Origin: Prostheceraeus crozeri
Taxonomy: Eukaryota; Platyhelminthes; Polycladida; Euryleptidae
NCBI GenBank assembly: GCA_907163375.1
Contig: CAJQUW010003381.1
Span: 1 to 64,000, forward strand
DNA: 64,000 nucleotides
Reading direction: 5' to 3'
Shown piece by piece: positions 58,228 through 64,000 of the stretch (position 1 is its first letter; every line of letters begins with the position of its first letter). The notes below the pieces were generated by a model. It was not told the DNA's origin, did no database searches, and was given only the letters and a program-made list of their open reading frames with translations. The position numbers and the translations under genes were made by a program.

Positions 58228-58302
58228 CTGATGTTCCGCGCTGGGATTCGAACCCAGGCATCCTACTTGTACTAGCTAACAGTGACCACTCCATCACAAG
58301 GA
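58228..58302 (-). repeat. tRNA-like sequence, probable SINE head
   Basis: On the minus strand GATGGAGTGG fits an A-box and GGGTTCGAATCCCAGC is a perfect B-box/T-arm with a 5-bp stem, about 40-50 bp apart as in a tRNA. The acceptor arms do not pair well, so a working tRNA is unlikely. The following 150 bp (to about 58080) could be the SINE body. No clear tail was found. Confidence 0.5.
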
Positions 58303-58689
58303 GACAATAATGGCTGTGATAAAACACTAAAAACGAACACCTGAAGACATCATGAATTCTAGAAATATTCAAAACAATGTCACCGCAATATACAAATTAG
58401 GCCTACTATTAAAAAAAGTCAACAGTTCAAAATTACTCGACTTCAAACAATTCTTCTGCAATTACAGTCTATACCGGATGCCGAAAAATGCCGCAACACT
58501 GACTGCAGGACTGCTAAGACCAGCACGGTGAGCAGCATTAACTATGAGATATCGAAATTCTGAGATCGCGCGGGAATTGAGACTTCGTGGCCTAAAATGA
58601 TTTATAATGAACCTGAGTTATCTAATTTTCATCAATTTTTCACATTTAACAGGAAATTATCTCAGAAGCAGTGTTTTTGAGCTGATCGA

Positions 58690-58825
58690 AATTCCGCTTT
58701 CGCTCGCTCATTTGCTCATATTCGCCCTTTCGCTCGCTCATCACTCATTTCCTCAAAATCATCCTTTCGCTCGCTCACCGCTCAAAATCACCGAAATATG
58801 CCGCTCGCTCATTTCTCGATAATGC
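58690..58825 (+). repeat. minisatellite with TTTCGCTCGCTCA core
   Basis: Four copies of CTTTCGCTCGCTCA or a close variant between 58697 and 58815, spaced by 20-40 bp of related text ending in CTCAT. Confidence 0.85.
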
Positions 58826-58829
58826 TCTC

Positions 58830-59560
58830 CTTTGTTCTGCAAACCTTTTTTATGTTCAAAGTTAATTCCATGCTTTTATTATAATAAACACCTTTTAGGC
58901 CTTAAAGGGAAATTCATCATTTCATTTTAGGTGAAATTTGAACCACAATGAAATAATGTAGACCATCATACCAATGTATTAAGAAGGTAGCTATTGCAGA
59001 AAATCAGTTGAAACAATATATTTTGATGTACATAACCACAAAATTCCTTTTATATGTATAGAAATGAGCAATAATCTAAACTTAGTCTTACATGCTGATC
59101 ACATGAATCAGTATATACAATTCTTAGCGCAAAACGTACAGAAAATTCGCAAGGTGTGTCAAGAAACCATGTAATGCGTTGACAATTGAAAATGAACTTA
59201 TATGAAATCGTGACAAATTAATAGATAATTCCTAAAGTAGCTAAAGATAAAATACATGACTAATGATTGACTGAGTACTGAGTAATCAACTCAGTAGTAA
59301 TCAATTACTGAGTGTTGGAAATCTGCTATAAAAAGAATCGCTTGATAAACGAAATTGTTGAATTATGTGAAGCAGAAAATGCTGCACCCAAAACGACCTG
59401 ACACATTGGCGTCAGCCGACAGAGATTTCGCCCCACTAAGTTCAGTATCTGTCAAGATGGTCGGTCTGCAGCAGCTCGTTGCGCCCAGGTCCTATCTTCT
59501 TCCACTTTCGCACTCAACTTCTTCATGGTGGTGTTTAGACTCAAGCACCCGCTTTAACAA
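58830..59560. other. no gene recognised
   Basis: AT-rich to mixed DNA. A plus-strand frame at 59355-59633 overlaps the opposite-strand retroelement fragment and is not supported. Confidence 0.5.
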
Positions 59561-59569
59561 GAAATTTCC

Positions 59570-59810
59570 TCACCGAAATAGCGGCATCCCACCCTCAGAA
59601 GGCATGACCTCATATTTCCACCCTTGCTTCTGAATCCTTTTGGCCAGTTCTTTATATTTCTCAGTTTTCTCTTCATGGGCATCCCTAACGCTCTCTTCCC
59701 AGGGAACAGTTATTTCGCCCATAATCATTTTCTTCCCTATCGCGTCGATCAACACTAGATGAGGTCGTTGGTCAGATAGGAATAATTCATCTGGCAGCTG
59801 TCTATCCACT
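59570..59810 (-). pseudogene. retroelement C-terminal domain fragment
   Basis: A minus-strand frame with RPHLVLIDAIGKKMIMGEIT, VPWEESVRDAHEEKTEKYKE and GWKYEVMPSEGG. The succession (D/E)ITVPWE, AHE-K-KY, then GW----P-E-G is one I recall from C-terminal regions of reverse-transcriptase-bearing non-LTR-type proteins in invertebrates. The upstream part (about 59813-60350) is degraded; a stretch near 60100-60240 reads Cys-rich but unsupported. The fragment is too short to classify. Confidence 0.4.
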
Positions 59811-60349
59811 CAATGGATCACTTCCTACTTCTGCGGTACAGATCGCACGATGAGTCTTTCGTCTCTTTGTATGACCACTCGGTACAAAGTCAATTCCCGT
59901 TGTTACTTACCTGTAGGGGAGACTTTTGTAAAGTTGGCGGAACCGCCGAGCGGAATCATTATTATTTTTATTATTATTTTAGTACAGCGAGATCCTGTTT
60001 GAAACAACTTCTACTTTATCAATTTCAGCCCCTGATCAGATTCCACAAATTAGCAGTCGCGATAGAGAAATTCAAATTTAAAGATAGTAGTGGTTCCTTT
60101 GGGTGGTTCCGCTAACTTCACAAACTTGGGGGGAGAGAGACTGTTTCCACAATCGCTTGCAGGACCAAGCCGCATCGGTGCGTGTAGCCTGCTCTCTATA
60201 GTGCCACATGATAGCCAGAGAGGGCACGACGAGGATTGGCATGTCACACAGATAACACTGTGGATCGGTCCGGATTCCTCAACGTGTCAGATTAGCAGGG
60301 GCATGGAACACATCATATGTCCATTGATGCTTCCGCTTCACTGCCAGTA

Positions 60350-62060
60350 GCCCATGTTCCACCAATCGTTCCATGAGAGCTTGCAAAATTCAACTCCCCA
60401 GTCGAACCATCTGCAAATGTCCAACATTTGGACATCCTTCCAAAATCCCACACTCCTGCGACTACTTTCCATATGCACTATGCTTATTTCTTACTGCATA
60501 TCGTAGTAAGTTTGTCTGTAGCGTGTAAACCGCACGTAAATAGTACAGTTGACTGCATGCGATGATAGAGCAAATTAACTGCAAATGTTGTGTAAACTTC
60601 CACGAGGCAGGAAAAATATCGCTCCTTCAAATAAAAATCAAAAACAGGAAGTTGGAAGGATATCAAAATCAAATTCATATGCTACACGGTATATACATTT
60701 TAGGCGGATAGTACCACAACCTAGTTTCCCTCATTCTGAAATCTTGGCTAATTAAATTTTCCATTTGTGAACAATTTTTATGCATGGAGATTCTAAATTT
60801 GTAAACTATTTTGCGGTGCTATGCGTCCGCAATGGACCGTCTAGCGTATGAATTTGATTTTGATATCCACCTAATTTCCTATCTTAGATTTTACTTTCAA
60901 ATTGAGGATAATCGCTGCTTTGTGATTGTAATTAATTGTTTATCAATAAAAGGAAAATAAAATCAAAAAAGCTTGAATTCTTTTATACTCCTACCAATAT
61001 GCATGTTGATATCCACCTCTTTTCACGACAAGAGAAGATTGATTGACCAAACGAAAAACAATTAGGAAACCAATTTTTTAAGGGAGCCCACTATAAACAG
61101 TCATTCCTACACTAACTGTAAGAACCACTAGTTTGGGACATTCACATATTGCTTGGTATAGTTCGATTACAAGCAAGAAATGAAGTGACACGAAATGAAA
61201 ACAAAAGCAACGCGGTAAGTAATGTATGTAGCCATTATCGTCTACGTGTATGCTTAGGCGAAACCCATGTAACAACAGATGTGATTAAAACTAGCATTGA
61301 GTCATAATGAAACAGCCATAATCATACAGGATTCATATTTGTAAGCCACGTGCCACGGGTAAATTCAACAAATTCAGTGTAACGAGCTGTTTTCTATACT
61401 ATATACAACTCAAATAATGCGATTGATTTGAGATTCTTACTGAAAATAATGACTGGTACTACAGAAAATGAAGTGGTATAAGAATAGGGAGGGATACGCT
61501 TGAGATATCAAAAAACGGCTACGTTACTCTCAAAGATAATTAAGCAATATACATGAAGTCTCACCTAACCCCCCCCTACCTCCTATAATTTTCTTTGCAA
61601 AATCTGTCTTGTCTCAAAAATGACCGAAATCAACCCAAATAATCAGGATTTCCTGAAAAATCATAACCCTAAGATTAAGTACAAGTGAACCAGTACTTCA
61701 ATTGTTAACATATGGATTGCTAGAGATGGGACGGATGCAAATGCTGTAAGCAATTGAGGTGTTTGAAACTTGCAAAAATTTGGTTGATGTAAACATCCGA
61801 CATAGCAGGCTTAAGAATAAAATGTTTTCGACATTAAATGTGCTTCATTGCAAGCCTGGAAACAGTAGTGCTCGATTATCAACGAAAAACCAAATTGAAA
61901 CCACAGTTTTAAACAGGCAGACCTTTTAAGAACCAGGACAGTTTCGGTTTTGGACAATTTTTCAGACATTTAATGATTATGTCCATGATTTACTTTAGAT
62001 ACCGAAAAATCAAAGTGCACTGCTCGAGTAAAATTATGTCAATTAATACTATTCTAGTAT
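60350..62060. other. 1.7 kb with no gene recognised
   Basis: Mixed AT-rich DNA with no coding motif, tandem repeat or TIR pair that I can support. Confidence 0.5.
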
Positions 62061-62066
62061 TATTTA

Positions 62067-63699
62067 CAGGGTTGGCTTTTTGCCGGCTAAAACTGGTTTT
62101 TGCCACTAAGTGGCAAAAACTGGTAAAAGACGGCTAAAACAAAAATTCCGAAAAATCAGTCTATTTGTTCACGAAATCATCGACAGCAAGTATTACGGTG
62201 CATGCGGGTTCCAAAACATGACATTCATTCTGTGATGGAACCACATGATATGTTTTTATAACGAACGACAAACGATGTTGTCTTTCTTTACGATTGTTCT
62301 GCCCTTTTCTTGTGATTTAAGAACAAATGTAGACTTCAGCACCATTTTGGCTCTTTGGCTCATGTAACAGAAGTTGTTAGATACTCGCAGAATTATCATC
62401 AAATGAATGAAAAAATGAAAATAAATATATGAATATAACTGCTTTATACATAGAACTAAATTAAGCAAACCACTTTCTTCATGTGGACGAGCTTCAATAA
62501 TCCTTCTGTGTTGAGTGTTCAGCAAGAATGTAGAGTGCATTTTAATAGCAGCTTAGGTTTCATCAGATCTAGATTCGAAACCAGGTCTCATGAGCGCAGA
62601 GAAAAAATTTATATCAAAAAGTCTCTGCACCGGAAAATCTCACCTCCCAAATCAAGCAATGTGCAACAGTCACTTAGAATGCATTTCTACTTTTTTTAGA
62701 AATATACTAAATGTACTAATGCTTGTGACTGTAGCAGGAAATCATGATTTGTAAGAACAAATAGTAATTGAATAGCATAGTTCGCACCAGCAATCTTGAT
62801 AAAGTGAGGTATAATGTCAGTGTCAGTTATGATCTCAACAAAAGAACATGTCCGGTAAGCTGTAAAATTGATCTTGTTAATAGAATCTGAGAGCGACAAA
62901 TAATTTTGACATTATTATGATATACAAGTTTGTTAATTAAAGTTCTTGAAATTTCCATGTTTTGAGCTCAAATCAAAACTTTACTTTCGGTTTTACATTC
63001 ATTTAACATATCCTTATCCTCTAAATATGTGAGGGTAAATTACCATGACATGAAAAAGTTGAAGGGCGAAATTTTTAATCTAGTCCTTCTGGGAGTGCAG
63101 GATAAATTTCATAGTAATATTCGTGTGATCATAATGGGTATGGGACATTTGCCACAGATTTAGAAGACAAGCTATTCTATGAAATCAGCAGGGAGGTTAA
63201 TCGAATAAATCCGAGGCCAGATTTATACATTTTCCTACCCTTCTAGCTTCATGGAATGCCTGTTTTCGATCTTTTATATAGAGCCAAGTGATTTCCTTCC
63301 AGCATGGACGTCTGTCGCATCTTACAATGAATGAAATTCGTAAAGCAACAAAATGCGTGCACACTTAGAAGAATAATGCACAACAGCTTTATAACAATAT
63401 TTTTTATAATAATTCATATTCCTACACCTATACTTGGAATATATTCTTGATTGAAATGCGATATTGATAGGTTTGAATTGTGAAAATACAGGCCTAAATG
63501 TTTATCGAATGATGAAAAAGTAAAGTGAACTTATTGCGACTAACGTTCATCAATAAAGTAAGGAGTGACGATGATCCCTTATATTGTATGTGCCCAAAAA
63601 ACTTAAGCAGTACTGCTGGAAACATAGCTTTAGCCAGTTTTTCCCAGTTTTAGCCGAAAAATGGTGACAAAAGCTGGTGGTTTTTACCGGCCAACCCTG
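62067..63699. mobile_element. hAT-type element, non-autonomous
   Basis: Ends CAGGGTTGGCTTTTTGCC and, in reverse complement, CAGGGTTGGCCGGTAAAAA, followed at both ends by GGCTAAAACTGG phrases. Flanking 8-mers ATTATTTA (62059-62066) and GTTATTTA (63700-63707) differ by one base. No transposase is recognised. Its first eight bases match the hAT at 56472. Confidence 0.85.
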
Positions 63700-63707
63700 G
63701 TTATTTA

Positions 63708-64000
63708 TAGAATGCATGAAATTTGTTGAACATCAAATCGAATTATGAAATATGCTTTCTGTGCAATTTGGCGTCAGGCGAATAAACAATCGACGAAATG
63801 TGACTAGGCTCATTTGACATACTGGTCAAAAAATATATGGTCTAAAACAGCCTTGTCGATGCTCCCCCAATGTGTTTTGAGTCGGAGACAGATACAACAG
63901 TAGAATGTCTGCTTTTTCTTGGAGCTGTGACATTTTTGTGGAGGAGCTCCAGCGCCTTCATCCCTAATTACTTTTCTTTTTTCCTCACCCACTGCTTCCT
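63708..64000. other. window end, no gene recognised
   Basis: A minus-strand frame at 63810-63992 contains KCHSSKKKQTFYCC-like text with paired cysteines, but it is cut by the window edge and unsupported. Confidence 0.4.

Noticed and set aside
58228-58302. Functional tRNA gene
   Set aside because: A-box, B-box and T-arm are good but the acceptor stem does not pair, so a SINE head or tRNA pseudogene is more likely.

Overview
The window reads as AT-rich nuclear DNA of an invertebrate animal. Its only clear piece of an ordinary cellular gene is a spliced exon of the mitochondrial pyruvate carrier subunit MPC2 on the minus strand (51721-51917, with a possible short last exon at 51415-51454). The wording of that exon recalls arthropod MPC2, but this is a weak lineage clue. 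Almost everything else that can be named is mobile DNA, so this is a gene-poor, transposon-rich stretch, and the region from about 50.8 kb upward is probably partly MPC2 intron or upstream flank.

Layout. 1-4041: a terminal-inverted-repeat (TIR) DNA element full of GACGTC words, with a foldback element inside it. 4041-6600: intergenic, with a tRNA-like SINE candidate, an (AT)n tract and a CGCGT-rich patch. 6601-27957: an old, broken but end-to-end Polinton/Maverick with about 240-bp TIRs. Its recognisable parts are a packaging ATPase, family B DNA polymerase, major capsid protein, two small capsid-associated proteins, a phospholipase A2-like domain, an integrase and an adenovirus-type protease. 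A piggyBac transposon (23756-26399) sits inside a 150-bp tandem array near its right end. 28675-29617: a 943-bp (CT)n tract. 30351-30760: a candidate unknown coding exon.

31063-33861: a hAT element with a perfect 8-bp target duplication, carrying a nested pogo-type element (31682-33404). 34848-36790: a mariner fragment, then Penelope-like reverse transcriptase remains. 39638-41297: a Tc1 element with an uninterrupted 331-codon DD34E transposase, the best candidate for a recently active transposon here. 41945-43908: a second, decayed piggyBac. 45699-46423: a foldback repeat. 46666-48119, 49116-50823, 52693-53864 and 54077-55331: four further Tc1/mariner-superfamily elements. 56472-57984 and 62067-63699: two hAT-type elements without visible transposase. 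58.2-60.1 kb: a tRNA-like sequence, a short minisatellite and a retroelement tail fragment.

The most unusual signals are in the Polinton. Small GC-rich perfect hairpins, many with a 3-nt loop, recur in its AT-rich sequence and often lie just after coding remains. The TIRs carry their own 16-bp-stem hairpin with a variable GCTTC-repeat loop. T-rich direct repeats precede two capsid-type genes. All family calls come from reading motifs; no database search was possible.
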